DNA of 64,000 nt, from the NCBI GenBank assembly GCA_037903475.1, contig JBAJFG010000560.1, positions 806,001 to 870,000 of the forward strand, in the 5' to 3' direction. Positions 1 to 8,582 of the stretch are shown piece by piece. How positions within the stretch are numbered: position 1 is the stretch's first letter; the number at the start of each line of letters is the position of its first letter. Source of the stretch: Ancylostoma caninum. Its lineage: Eukaryota > Nematoda > Chromadorea > Rhabditida > Ancylostomatidae. The translations under genes were made by a program, and so were the position numbers. Under the pieces are notes generated by a model, which saw only the letters and a list, made by a program, of their open reading frames with translations, was not told the origin of the DNA and ran no database searches.

Positions 1-352
1 ATGGAAAAGTTGGTGACTGTGCAAAATCAGGGGTGGTTTACCAAATAGAATGCAGAACTTGCCATGCCATTTATATCGGTGAAACCGGCCGCTCACTGAG
101 TGTTCGCATAAATGAACATCTGGCAAGTAAAAGACGGCAGAGCTTGATAGCACCACTGGGAAAACATAGGAAAGAGGACCACGGCGGAAATGACTTTGAT
201 ATAAGGTGTACCATTCTGGCGCTCGAAAGTGAGAGCCAGGAAAGCACTTGAGGCGTTGTGGATTTTCGCACGTGCCCCCGGGCTGAACAGCAGAAATGAA
301 CAGATGTCTATAACAAGTGATCTCATGCCGTTCCTATCACCATGTGACCTTT
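1..352 (+). pseudogene. Penelope-like element GIY-YIG endonuclease, C-terminal fragment
   Basis: This is the C-terminal endonuclease domain of a Penelope-like retroelement, which nicks target DNA for integration. The frame is open from base 3 and shows the GIY-YIG signature as Y-Q-I-E-C-x2-C followed by YIGETGRSL and a downstream R-I-N-E-H. The frame hits a stop at 249, but shifting one frame near 225-231 recovers the typical family C-terminus (ARKALEALWIFARAPGLNS, stop at about 350). A single-base indel therefore interrupts it. The N-terminal reverse transcriptase lies outside the window. A hammerhead-like motif follows at about 603, which is normal PLE order. The related remnants near 53 and 55 kb align with this C-terminus. 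The call rests on motifs; family detail is inferred. Confidence 0.75.
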
Positions 353-835
353 AAGATCGTCGAGATACTAACGCAAGCCTTATAAGAACCATGGCTGCGG
401 AATACGGTATCCATTCGCTAGCTTGGACGATCAGTTGCTGTTGCGGTTGCATACTGCTCCGCAAAATCGGTGGGACACTTGGTGAGTTCGTCCATCGACT
501 GGAGGCTTAGTGTTGTCTGACCTGGATGAGTTGAACAAACAGGTGTGAGGAGGTCTTTGGTGGTGTAAAGCGCAGATGGAAAACTTGAACCACTTTCAGG
601 CCCTGAAGAGGACGTTCAGTCGAAACGTAGGCCAGAATAAAAAAGTGTCCTTATAATAACCTGCGTGGCACAGAAGAATCATTGCGTACAATCAAACAAA
701 GATGCCCAGGTTTTATGACCACAGAACATGGGATAGAGTCATCAAAATCATCCTATCAAGTGGTGTATGTTGCTTGCTCACGCTCGTGACTCAGCTTCCG
801 TAACATCCAGCTTTCATTAATAATTTATGTTTAGC
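353..835. other. PLE 3' terminal region, otherwise no gene seen
   Basis: No coding frame is supported here. The stretch follows the PLE endonuclease and probably contains its 3' terminal (LTR-like) repeat, because a hammerhead-like core occurs at 603-625. The rest up to the RTE insertion at 836 is unassigned. Confidence 0.4.
597..634 (+). ncRNA. Hammerhead-ribozyme-like motif of PLE (degenerate stem II)
   Basis: The core CTGAAGA is at 603-609 and GAAA at 622-625. A weak stem II (GAC at 611-613 with GTC at 619-621) lies between them. Downstream ACGTA is followed by GGCC, and an upstream GGCC can pair with it as stem I. Stem III would be only ACGT, which is self-complementary; PLE hammerheads are known for minimal stem III. 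It sits about 250 bp after a PLE endonuclease on the same strand. Activity is untested. Confidence 0.5.
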
Positions 836-848
836 AATGTGTGACAGC
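836..848. repeat. Left 13-bp target-site duplication of the inverted RTE
   Basis: AATGTGTGACAGC occurs here and again at 3844-3856, exactly bracketing the RTE insertion. The bases outside the two copies differ (C before the left copy, G before the right), which fixes the length at 13 bp. Confidence 0.85.
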
Positions 849-895
849 GGCAAGCGGTTATCTCTGGGGTTTCGGAGCAACAGAGGCATTGATGA

Positions 896-2188
896 TCATG
901 TGTAGGTGTTCTCTTGGCGGCCAGCACGTATTTTGCCACTTTTTACTGCTTTCTCCAAGATTTCTATATGGCGCAGGTATAAGTCTTGCTTGAGAGATTT
1001 TCTTACAAGCTTGCATAGTTCAGCGTATTCAACCGCTTTTTCCGCCGAGTTTTCTCCGTATCGTATTTCCTTGCGGAGTATGAATAGTTGCTTTGTTCGT
1101 TGAGAAATTCTTGGCGGCAACGGTTTGTAGCTTGTTGCCGTATCAGTGGCTTTATTGATGATTGATGTTATAATTTTGCAGTCTTCATTTACGTTTCCAC
1201 TGAATGATGCTGCGGTCAGTTGTTGTTCTACATAGTGGCGAAGCAATAACTTGTCTACAGTGCGAGATCCTTGGCATGGTTGCGCAAATCTTTTCGTCTG
1301 TTGTTTCTTCAGAATACAGCGGAGAAGACGATGGTCGCTGCCAGCATTGACGGAACTGAGAACACCTACGTCTTTCACATCGTTGATGTTTCGAACGAGG
1401 ATATAGTCGATTTCCTTCTTAAGAGAAAGTGCATCACATCGCCATGTCCAACGTGATTGCATCCTCTTTTGAAAGAACGAATTTGCCAGGTATAGTTGGC
1501 GCTCTCCACAAAATTGGGCGAGCATGCTTCCTCGGGCGTTTCGTGATTCAGCAGCATGGATACCAATGTATTGTTCGTATTGGTTGCGTACACCTGGTGT
1601 TGCATTGAAATCACCGAGCACAACTAACTGACGGTTCCTTCGAGCATCAATAATCCTGGTCAATTCTTCGAGAAAGCTTGAGTATTCATCGTCACTGTGA
1701 CTCGAATGTGGAGCATGTACTTGAATCACGCGGAGTGTTTGTCTAGCCGTCAGAGTAACATTCAGCTCTATGATGCGATCAGAATGGAAAAAGCATCTGC
1801 AGCGTCGAGTGAGAGTTGAATGGACATAGAAGCCGACTCCACAACTTGTTCTTCCAAGATTTCCGCTGTAGTATAAAGAGTAGCCATTTTGAAAGTCCAT
1901 CCGACCGCTGCCACATATTCTTGTTTCTGCGATTCCCATGATGTCAAACTTGACTTTCTCCACAGACGCTTCAAAGTCCGCCAGACGTTCTGACGTCGAT
2001 ATGGAACGGACATTGAACGTGCAAAGACGCAATTGATCTGCTGAACTTGAGGGCTTACGATCCACGCTAGCCGGCTGCGGGTTGGGTCGGCGTCTTCCAT
2101 CCTTGTGAGTGGAGTCATGTGGTTGCATGGTGGTGTCCAGAAAAGTCGACCACTCAGCCTGACACAACAGAGAAGACTGTACTCCCAA
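896..2188 (-). CDS. RTE endonuclease (APE-type) portion, inverted
   Basis: A 430-codon frame encoding the exonuclease/endonuclease/phosphatase-fold domain that nicks DNA to start target-primed reverse transcription. Visible catalytic motifs in order are TFNVRS at about residues 57-62, AETR near 87-90, LGDFNATPG near 191-199 and SDHRLL near 283-288. A basic linker follows and matches the EN-RT linker of the intact RTE at 46.6-49.8 kb in order and spacing. The frame stops at 896, close to the insertion boundary at 849, so the RT that should follow is absent on this strand and is found in the opposite orientation from about 2190. The N-terminal start is uncertain because it may include 5' UTR or junction sequence. 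Domain intact, gene broken by inversion. Confidence 0.85.
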   Translation of the reverse strand: MGVQSSLLCQAEWSTFLDTTMQPHDSTHKDGRRRPNPQPASVDRKPSSSADQLRLCTFNVRSISTSERLADFEASVEKVKFDIMGIAETRICGSGRMDFQNGYSLYYSGNLGRTSCGVGFYVHSTLTRRCRCFFHSDRIIELNVTLTARQTLRVIQVHAPHSSHSDDEYSSFLEELTRIIDARRNRQLVVLGDFNATPGVRNQYEQYIGIHAAESRNARGSMLAQFCGERQLYLANSFFQKRMQSRWTWRCDALSLKKEIDYILVRNINDVKDVGVLSSVNAGSDHRLLRCILKKQQTKRFAQPCQGSRTVDKLLLRHYVEQQLTAASFSGNVNEDCKIITSIINKATDTATSYKPLPPRISQRTKQLFILRKEIRYGENSAEKAVEYAELCKLVRKSLKQDLYLRHIEILEKAVKSGKIRAGRQENTYT

Positions 2189-3834
2189 CGCACCTCAGCT
2201 GTGAAGATGAAGCAGCGGATGCTGTGAAGACCTTCTATGATGATCTCTACTCTTCCTCCTTTGGACAACCTCTCCCACCTTCCGGCCCTATTGACCTTCA
2301 GTTTGCCCCCAAAGAAGTCAAAGAGGCGTTGAAAACAAGCAAATCAAGAGCTGCTCCCGGATCTGATCGTGTCCAGTCACATGCCTTAAAACCTCTCTCC
2401 CACGTCCTAGCCCGTCCCCTCTGTCAGTTCCTGAGTGCGATCATCTCAACGAAGACAGTACCCAAGGAGCTCGCGCACGCCGACACAATGAAAGGAGATC
2501 CGAGAAACGTTGCGAATTACAAACCAATATCGCTCCTCTCTACGATCTACAAGGTCATGACAAAAATACTTTGTCGCAGACTGGAAAAAGCTTTCGACGA
2601 GCTCTCCATTTTTCCATCGGAACAGGCAGGATTTCGCAAAAACTTTTCCACAATAGATCACATTCACACACTGAACATTATACTCGAAAAATCGAATGAA
2701 TACAATGTCACCGCTTATTTGATGTTTGTCGATTTCAGAAAAGCATTCGACAGCATAGAACTACCAGCAGTATGGAATGCTCTAGAGTCGTTTGAAATTG
2801 GACAGGAGCTAATAAGGACCATACAACTGCTTTACGCAAACGGAACAGCTACTGTAAAGGTAGGAAATCGACTAGCAGAAATCAATATTCAGCACGGTGT
2901 CAGACAAGGAGACTCGCTCTCTCCTCTTCTATTTATTTTGACTTTTCAATGTGTGTTGAATAACGTAAATCGTCTTGGCAAAGGTTTTCGAATGGGAGGA
3001 GCCGTGTTATCATACCTTGCATATGCGGATGACATCGTACTTCTCGCCCACGACTGCAACGAACTTCAGGCTTTAAGTGATGCGTTAGTATGCGAAGCAA
3101 GTAAGATTGGTCTAACTGTGAACACCTCGAAAACGAAATGGATGAAGAGCTGTCGTAGTGCTACCGCCATGGAAGATGAATCTGTAGAAATGAATGGTGA
3201 GAAGATAGAACATGTGAACGAATTCGTTTACCTGGGACACTTGATCACATGTCCGCGAAACCCAATGAAGGAAATACAAAGAAGAATCCAAGCCGGAAGG
3301 GAGTGCTATTTCAAGTTTCGAACATCTTTACGATCGGCAGGTGTTAAAATTCGACTCAAAAGGAAATTAATCCACTCCTGCATCTTGCTAACAATCCTTT
3401 ACGGCTGTGAAACTTGGGTGTGGACAAGAGAACTCGCCATAGCCCTTCGATCAGCCCAAAGACGACTAGAGCGTACCATTCTTGGGATTCAACTGTCCAA
3501 AAAGGTGGAAGCAAGGGTGATAAGGCGCAGAACAGGCCTCAAAGATTGGGTTCTATCTGCTCTCAGAAAAAAATGGGTCTATGCCAAGAAAGTCGCTACG
3601 GGAAAGCAAACATGGGCTCAGATAGCTACTGATTGGACTCCAGAAAACAGGAGAAGTCGAGGCAGACCTCGAAAACGATGGATTGATGACATAGCGGAGT
3701 TCCGGGAGAAAAGATTCAAAGATGTGATGTTGAACTGGAAACAGCTTGTGATTGGAGATGATAAGAAGACTGCTGAGTTCTACGCAAAGAAAGTACAACA
3801 CCTATTGTACCGTTGCGATATAGAATCTAAATAA
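2119..3834 (+). CDS. RTE reverse transcriptase portion
   Basis: A 571-codon frame for the reverse transcriptase and C-terminal region of an RTE-type element. It shows the RT palm order: a GDPRNVANYKPISLLS block near residue 127, QAGFRKNFSTIDHIH near 169, FVDFRKAFDS at about 203, VRQGDSLSPLLF at about 261 and the catalytic YADD at 302-305. A GRPRKRW C-terminal basic motif follows. The first about 20 residues (2119-2180) are probably junction sequence overlapping the inverted endonuclease half, so the ATG is not the true start. Before the GDPRN block a few residues usual in the family seem missing (compare RTVLLYKKGDP in the 46.6-kb copy). The frame ends next to the 3' tail. Related to, but clearly diverged from, the 46.6-kb RTE. 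Confidence 0.85.
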   Translation: MVAWWCPEKSTTQPDTTEKTVLPTHLSCEDEAADAVKTFYDDLYSSSFGQPLPPSGPIDLQFAPKEVKEALKTSKSRAAPGSDRVQSHALKPLSHVLARPLCQFLSAIISTKTVPKELAHADTMKGDPRNVANYKPISLLSTIYKVMTKILCRRLEKAFDELSIFPSEQAGFRKNFSTIDHIHTLNIILEKSNEYNVTAYLMFVDFRKAFDSIELPAVWNALESFEIGQELIRTIQLLYANGTATVKVGNRLAEINIQHGVRQGDSLSPLLFILTFQCVLNNVNRLGKGFRMGGAVLSYLAYADDIVLLAHDCNELQALSDALVCEASKIGLTVNTSKTKWMKSCRSATAMEDESVEMNGEKIEHVNEFVYLGHLITCPRNPMKEIQRRIQAGRECYFKFRTSLRSAGVKIRLKRKLIHSCILLTILYGCETWVWTRELAIALRSAQRRLERTILGIQLSKKVEARVIRRRTGLKDWVLSALRKKWVYAKKVATGKQTWAQIATDWTPENRRSRGRPRKRWIDDIAEFREKRFKDVMLNWKQLVIGDDKKTAEFYAKKVQHLLYRCDIESK

Positions 3835-3843
3835 AGAATAAAG

Positions 3844-3856
3844 AATGTGTGACAGC
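3844..3856. repeat. Right 13-bp target-site duplication of the inverted RTE
   Basis: Second copy of AATGTGTGACAGC directly after the AATAAAG-type tail. Confidence 0.85.
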
Positions 3857-3911
3857 CACCTGTCCTCTACTCTACCTTTAAGTGGAGTCGATGAAGTAGA
3901 CTGAAATGCTT

Positions 3912-5293
3912 TCATCTACACTGAGTTTGTGGTCCCAGCGTACATCTGTTTTTCTCTCCTAAGCAGGCAAACGGCTCATTCAGTGATGGCACCAGAGTGA
4001 ACATCGTGATCACATCACTCCTCATGGCCGTGGCTGAGTCCCTGATGACTTCGAACATGTCGTAGGTAGCCTTGCGATGAGTGCTCGACGAGGCCTCGCC
4101 TATAACGCCTATAAAACTGCTGACTGCTACCAGCTTTCCTCCCAACCTGGCTATCGTGGTCATTGCCATCGCTGATACTTGCCATTCAGACGCTTCAAAC
4201 GGTTTTTCCGTCGTCGGGGTTAGGAAGATACAATTGTTTAAATTCGTAGTGTTCCAAAGCGACGAGACCACGTCCTTGAGGGCACGAACAAGACTGTCTT
4301 TCACACAGGTCCCCGTACGTCGACATCTTCCCAGGAGAGTGTCTTACCAGGAGTGCGTCTCAGCGAATCGAACCTCGGCATTTGCTAGATCGTTTAGTTG
4401 CGTGATGTTGACGTTCTTCTTGGCGGCCATCGCTATGTTACTTCCATCGCGGACCAGAAGTGCTTTCAGAACGTGCTCACAATTACGCTTCGAAAATGTA
4501 TAGGCCCTCTCCGCGCCCGAAACTGTGCGAAGGTGTGCGTCGATGAATGCATCAGGAAAGTTTTCTTGTCCAAGTCTATTTCATTCTCGTCCACTGAAAT
4601 CATCCGCGCAAAAGGGAAAATGGAATGAATGCGGAGAGATCTGAGTCTCGCTCCACCGGGATTACGTTGGCGAAAGTCATGTCCCTGACGGTGCATCTGT
4701 AGTCCTTGGGATCGTTGGTACAGTGACGTTTTCCGGGACCAGGACAAACGTAAAACAATCCCAACGCACTGTTATCGGCGTGAAAAGGGTTTGATGCCAT
4801 ATTGGCCCTGGAAAAGAATGTTTTCACTCTGAGTTCCTCACTAGCATTTCTCCCTCTCTTCACACGCTTAGTTTTGGTCCTAACTGAAGTGTCATCAATC
4901 TCATGTGGAATTTGTATTAATATGTCGTGCTGAATGCGTATGGGATCATCTTTTTTCTCAATATTCGCTGATAAAGCGGAGTTTTCACCGTCTTCGAGAA
5001 ATCTATTTAAATGGACCACCCCCAACTACCAACCAAGTTGGGGTATTTGGAACTATTTTTTCTCAGCCGGCAGCTTAACGTATACCTTGTCTTCTACTTT
5101 GGGCAGCGAGTTTGGCTTCACAGGGCTTGGAGTAGAGAAGTGGCTCGATCCTCGCTAGATCGCCACTAACAGACCGTAGAAGATAGAAGTGGTTAGTACC
5201 CACAGGGATCACCACTGGAGAAGGCTTGAATCCAGCTGGGATCGCCCTCGTGTAGAGCTGGGTTGCTGGCTTACCCATAGCGGTCGTCACCAT
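3912..5293 (-). pseudogene. Degenerate minus-strand coding debris, family unrecognised
   Basis: Several overlapping minus-strand frames look protein-like rather than random. At 5293-5075 one begins near GKPATQLYTRAIPAGF. At 5025-4600 a 141-codon frame is acidic and basic in blocks and contains a Cys cluster (CPGPGKRHC, then KDYRC). At 4620-4466 it continues in a shifted frame (MISVDENEIDLDKK). At 4304-3912 the last frame has a hydrophobic, helix-like middle (LGGKLVAVSSFIGVIGE) and ends Cys-rich. The frames follow each other in one direction with stops and shifts, as expected for a dead gene or an exon-intron gene with missed introns. I do not recognise the family; a retroelement env-like or structural protein is only a guess. 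Confidence 0.3.
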
Positions 5294-5383
5294 CGATTGA
5301 TCAGGTGGCTACAGCAGAGTAGCTAAGGCGCTGCGGAATCGATCGAGATTCCGCAACAGGACAAGAGCCGCCTAGAAAGTAAA

Positions 5384-5803
5384 AGGCAGCACTCACGGAA
5401 ATTTTTGGGTTGAAGATTTCGTGGTATATCGGGATTTTCAGAGAAGATGAACTCATTGTCAACGATGAAGCACGTGAAACACGCGAAAACACAGAAAATG
5501 ATGGCGGTATTTCATGTGCGTCCACAGCGCGGACGAGTGTTCCGTGATGGGTCCCGCAACGGAACCCTGCAAATGGGACGAGTTTCATAAACAAGCCTCC
5601 GCTGAACCACATGCGCACACCCTGTCAACGGCGTTGGTTGGCGCGACGGAACTCTAATTTCCAGAGCGGCAGATGTGTCCGCGGCAGTATATTCGCATGT
5701 AGGCGGCCATTCAAGGTGTTCAACTTACTGCTGGGATTGTCCAGCGGCCGGCTACATGGTAAGCGACTCATTTCAGAAGTGAGAATTTCCGTGAGCGCTG
5801 CCT
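5384..5803. mobile_element. TTAA-flanked MITE (piggyBac-like), copy 1
   Basis: A 420-bp element with terminal inverted repeats that begin AGGCAGC and continue CTCACGGAAATT at both ends (about 22 of 24 positions match). The right flank is TTAA (5804-5807); the left flank is TAAA, a likely one-base change. The same terminal motif bounds the element at 16667-17432. No transposase is encoded, so it is non-autonomous. A minus-strand 98-codon frame (5921-5625) crosses its right end and is probably an accidental fusion. Confidence 0.6.
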
Positions 5804-6089
5804 TTAAATCATCATTGTCAAAAAAATTGTGATCATCTGCATATTTTTCTAGTTTCTCACAAACCTGACCTTTCTTCATTACCGAGTCTTGGTTTACCAA
5901 CAAGATAACGTCATCTGACATTTTGGGAAATCTGCCATATTACTTACCTCGACTTGATTGCTCAGGAAGAAAAGGTGGTGGAGTATGTTGTTCCGTTGGG
6001 TCGTCTCTCCTTTCCGCGAGGTTACATGCTCTCGCCACTTTGCCGCTGACGTTTTGTGCTTTGCAGTTTTCTGATCCATCTGGTTCTCA
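5804..6089. other. Unassigned spacer before CR1-like remnant
   Basis: No supported gene. The short minus-strand frame entering from the MITE starts here at 5921. The 5' limit of the CR1-like remnant is not visible and may fall in this stretch. Confidence 0.3.
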
Positions 6090-7432
6090 ATGGTTAGATC
6101 TATAAATGTGCGCAAACCCGCAAATTTAACGGATGCTGATAAAGAAGGCCTTATTGACCTTCTCGCAGATCTGATGGCTGTTAGTTGCAATAGCATTTCC
6201 CTCGGCGATTTTAATCTTCTCACTGACTGGTCTGAGGTTAAAGCCACTAACAACACAGCAAACGATTTCTTATCCCTTTTCGGCAGTTAAAATCTATATC
6301 AACACGTCGCCAGACCTACTCATGGAAATTCCATTTTAGACCTATTGCTTTGTACCTCGCCCATGGCTTCCAGTACTACCGTTCTTCCGCTTCTCTCTAA
6401 CTCGGACCACAATGTTGTTGATTTCACTGTAAACCGAGACTTCAATTCTCCAGCATTATTGCCGAGGCCCCACTTTGAGAGCGCAGACTATTCGTCTCTG
6501 AACAATTACCTTGGAAAAATTGACTGGTATTCTGTGCTGAATAACTACTGCTCAGCCGCTGACGTTTACCGTAGGTTTTGTTGCCAGATATACAAGCCTC
6601 TTTCGTAAATTGTCCCTTTCAAAGTACATCGTTCGGGAGGGCTCAACTACCCACCCTATCTGAAAGCGTTATTTGCACAAAAACAACGCCTCTTCGACTC
6701 ATTACCTCACCATTTGTCTGAACCTCTTTTCAAAAAAAGTCTGTTCAGATGTTGATCACAATCTCGAAAAATTCTTAACCTAGTACGAAAAGCGTTTGGG
6801 GTCTAAAGGCAATTTGAACCGTTTGCTCGAATCCTCTTAACAAAGCAAAACACCACTCTAGCATGCCTGTTGTATGAGATAATAGAGTTTCACTGTATAG
6901 TTCTGATTAAAAAAGGCGAGAGCTTTGGGTAAATATTTCTCCGACATTTCCACCCTTTCGAACCGTCCCAGTACCGATTTCCCTCGTATTACCACCAAGA
7001 TAAATAACCGGTGCTCCGTAATTTCTTTGAACCATCTGTTACCCTAGTATTACTCAAAAGATTGCAACCATCTGCATCCGAGTCTTTCGGTGGAACCCCT
7101 CAAATTGTTTATAAAAAGTGTGCTGGTTTCCTTTATGTTCGTCTTACTCTCATATTCAATATAACCATTGCCCTAGGCGAAGTCCCAAAAGTAAGGAAGG
7201 ATGCCATATTCACAGTTGTGCCTAACATTCCCAATGCTTCTCTAATTTCTTACTTCCATCCAATTAGCATCACCCCCTCTCTCAAAGTTATAGAAAGAGT
7301 TGTGAGGGATAAGCATGTCATGGATGAATAAAATTTAAATAATTCCAGAGGTAAAACATAGATTTGGCGCCTCTACGTTGACAAATCTTGTTGACTCTAT
7401 CCATGACTGGTGCTTAGCCCTAAATTATTATT
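6090..7432 (+). pseudogene. CR1/Jockey-like non-LTR element, 5'-truncated and decayed
   Basis: Plus-strand fragments occur in the right order for a CR1-like ORF2. The endonuclease C-terminal half is at 6090-6290 (ISLGDFNLLTDW, then NDFLSLFGS) and 6345-6440 (LLCTSPMASSTTVLPLLSNSDHNVVDF spread over one block). An EN-RT linker rich in YPPYLKALFAQKQRLF follows in another frame at about 6650-6720. The N-terminal RT is at 7011-7331 (blocks GEVPKVRKDAIFTVVPN and HPISITPSLKVIERVV), then about 7355-7430 (FGASTLTNLVDSIHDWC). At least four frameshifts or stops are needed. It ends abruptly where the 60-bp satellite begins, before the catalytic YADD, so no function remains. Confidence 0.7.
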
Positions 7433-7745
7433 CTGGTGTTTTCCTCACTGTTGGGCCACACCGGCCCCCTACTCCATCGATGAACCCATATCCTAGCGTT
7501 CTCCACGTTATTGAGCCAGGTCGAACCGATCCTATAATAGCGGACCTGTATGCTAATGTGCTTCACACAAATGGGCCACAGTGGACCTTTCAGCCCTCGG
7601 TCAAACCTTATTTTGGTGTTTTTCCTCACACTTAGACCAAATCGGACCCTCCTTTCATCGGGGAAGCCATATCCTAGCGTTTTCACCACTTTTGGGCCAC
7701 AGCACACCTGTTTTCTATCGGAGCACCCGTACCCTTTGTGAATCT
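7433..7745 (+). repeat. 60-bp satellite array (about 5 diverged monomers)
   Basis: Monomers of about 60 bp carrying GGGCCACAGCGGACC and a conserved TCGGTGGACCCGTATCC segment, diverged from one another. The same family occurs at 11756-12712 (opposite orientation), 18105-18958, 35587-36040 and 40567-40981. The terminal CACCTGTTTYCCATC...CCCTTTGTRAATCT segment is shared with the end of the array at 40981. Confidence 0.75.
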
Positions 7746-8100
7746 CGAAAGTAGTGGTGGAGGCTTGGGAGTTATTCAGAGAGTTATTCCCCTTTCAAAA
7801 CCTGTGCGGGTTTTGATCTGCGTGGGCGGGTCGCTAAGGCACCTTAAATACCCGTAGCGGCAAGGATTGGCATAAGGTGGTCCACTGCTCTACCCACAGT
7901 CCGGTTATTGAGGTGAGCGCTAACCTATCTGCATCTCTGGTGTTGTTCCTGACTCTACTTCTCTTTTGAATTAAGTTTCTGTAGGAAGATGAGGTGTTTG
8001 AGAGGGTGAGAGGGTAGGTTACGAATGTCTCGACTTTCCAAGCTCTGACGAAGGCGAGAACGCCGAAACGTTAGCCGAATAAAGATCGATACCAGTCTTG
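7746..8100 (+). mobile_element. Penelope-like element terminal (LTR-like) region
   Basis: Non-coding stretch ending in a hammerhead ribozyme core followed by an AATAAA-containing segment. The other PLE remnants in the window have the same order (hammerhead core, ACGTTGGCC, then an AATAAAG/GTAAAG segment). No endonuclease coding is seen directly upstream; the CR1 fragment and satellite lie there instead, so this is probably a solo or truncated PLE end. Confidence 0.45.
8041..8076 (+). ncRNA. Hammerhead ribozyme motif, canonical core
   Basis: CTGACGA (8045-8051) is followed by a perfect stem II, GGCG (8053-8056) loop AGAA, CGCC (8061-8064). Then come GAAA (8065-8068) and CGTTAGCC. All invariant core bases of the hammerhead consensus (CUGANGA and GAAA) are present, and the expected cleavage dinucleotide context GUU precedes AGCC, which can partly pair with AGCT upstream. 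Stem III is only the palindrome ACGT, as in the minimal PLE-type hammerheads thought to act as dimers. Best preserved of five such motifs here. Confidence 0.65.
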
Positions 8101-8582
8101 GCCTATAGCTGAACGTAGTGAACTCCAAACAATTACCATCATGCCATCATTTCAAGAAAGTCGAACTTGGACATTGCTCACAAACTAGGAAAGGTGAGCG
8201 CGCTTTTTATGCATGGAGAATCTCATGTCTAAGAGTACTATCACTGCAGGTGTAAAGGACAACCATCTTTGTGGAATTCGGTGGAAGTATAATTTTGTGT
8301 TTAAAATCACGTGCTACAATTGTATTGGCCAGCGTTTTCATTGGAGGGAACACGGGTGGGACCAATGTTCATTGTTCCCGCAAAATTCATGATATTAAGT
8401 TCAAAATGTATGAATCATTCGAGTCGTTGGGGAAGTTGGCGAGACGTTCATTGAGTACTGTGCTTTTGAGCAGCACACCGTTAGACTTGAATGCCTTGCG
8501 GAAGAAGAGTCGCGAAGAGTCGGTTTGAAAAACTTCATTGATCTCTGCAATGACAGTAGATTCTGTTGGATACAGAAATCTA
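8101..8582. other. Unassigned spacer before mariner
   Basis: Contains a plus-strand 85-codon frame (8271-8528) and a weaker minus-strand one. Neither has a recognisable domain, and I do not call a gene. Confidence 0.3.

Larger units (their letters stand above)
849..3843 (+). mobile_element. RTE-type non-LTR retrotransposon with inverted 5' half (twin-primed)
   Basis: One insertion of about 3.0 kb flanked by a 13-bp duplication. The left part carries the apurinic-type endonuclease on the minus strand; the right part carries the reverse transcriptase on the plus strand, meeting head to head near 2130-2200. The endonuclease frame ends at the left edge of the insertion where the intact order would enter the RT linker, so the two halves are adjacent pieces of one element. 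This is the product expected from twin priming in target-primed reverse transcription. The 3' end is an AATAAAG-type short repeat (about 3831-3843). It cannot encode one continuous EN-RT protein. Confidence 0.85.

Noticed and set aside
1375..2268. Minus frames at 1375-1623 and 1768-2268
   Set aside because: Shadows of the RTE endonuclease frame in another phase.
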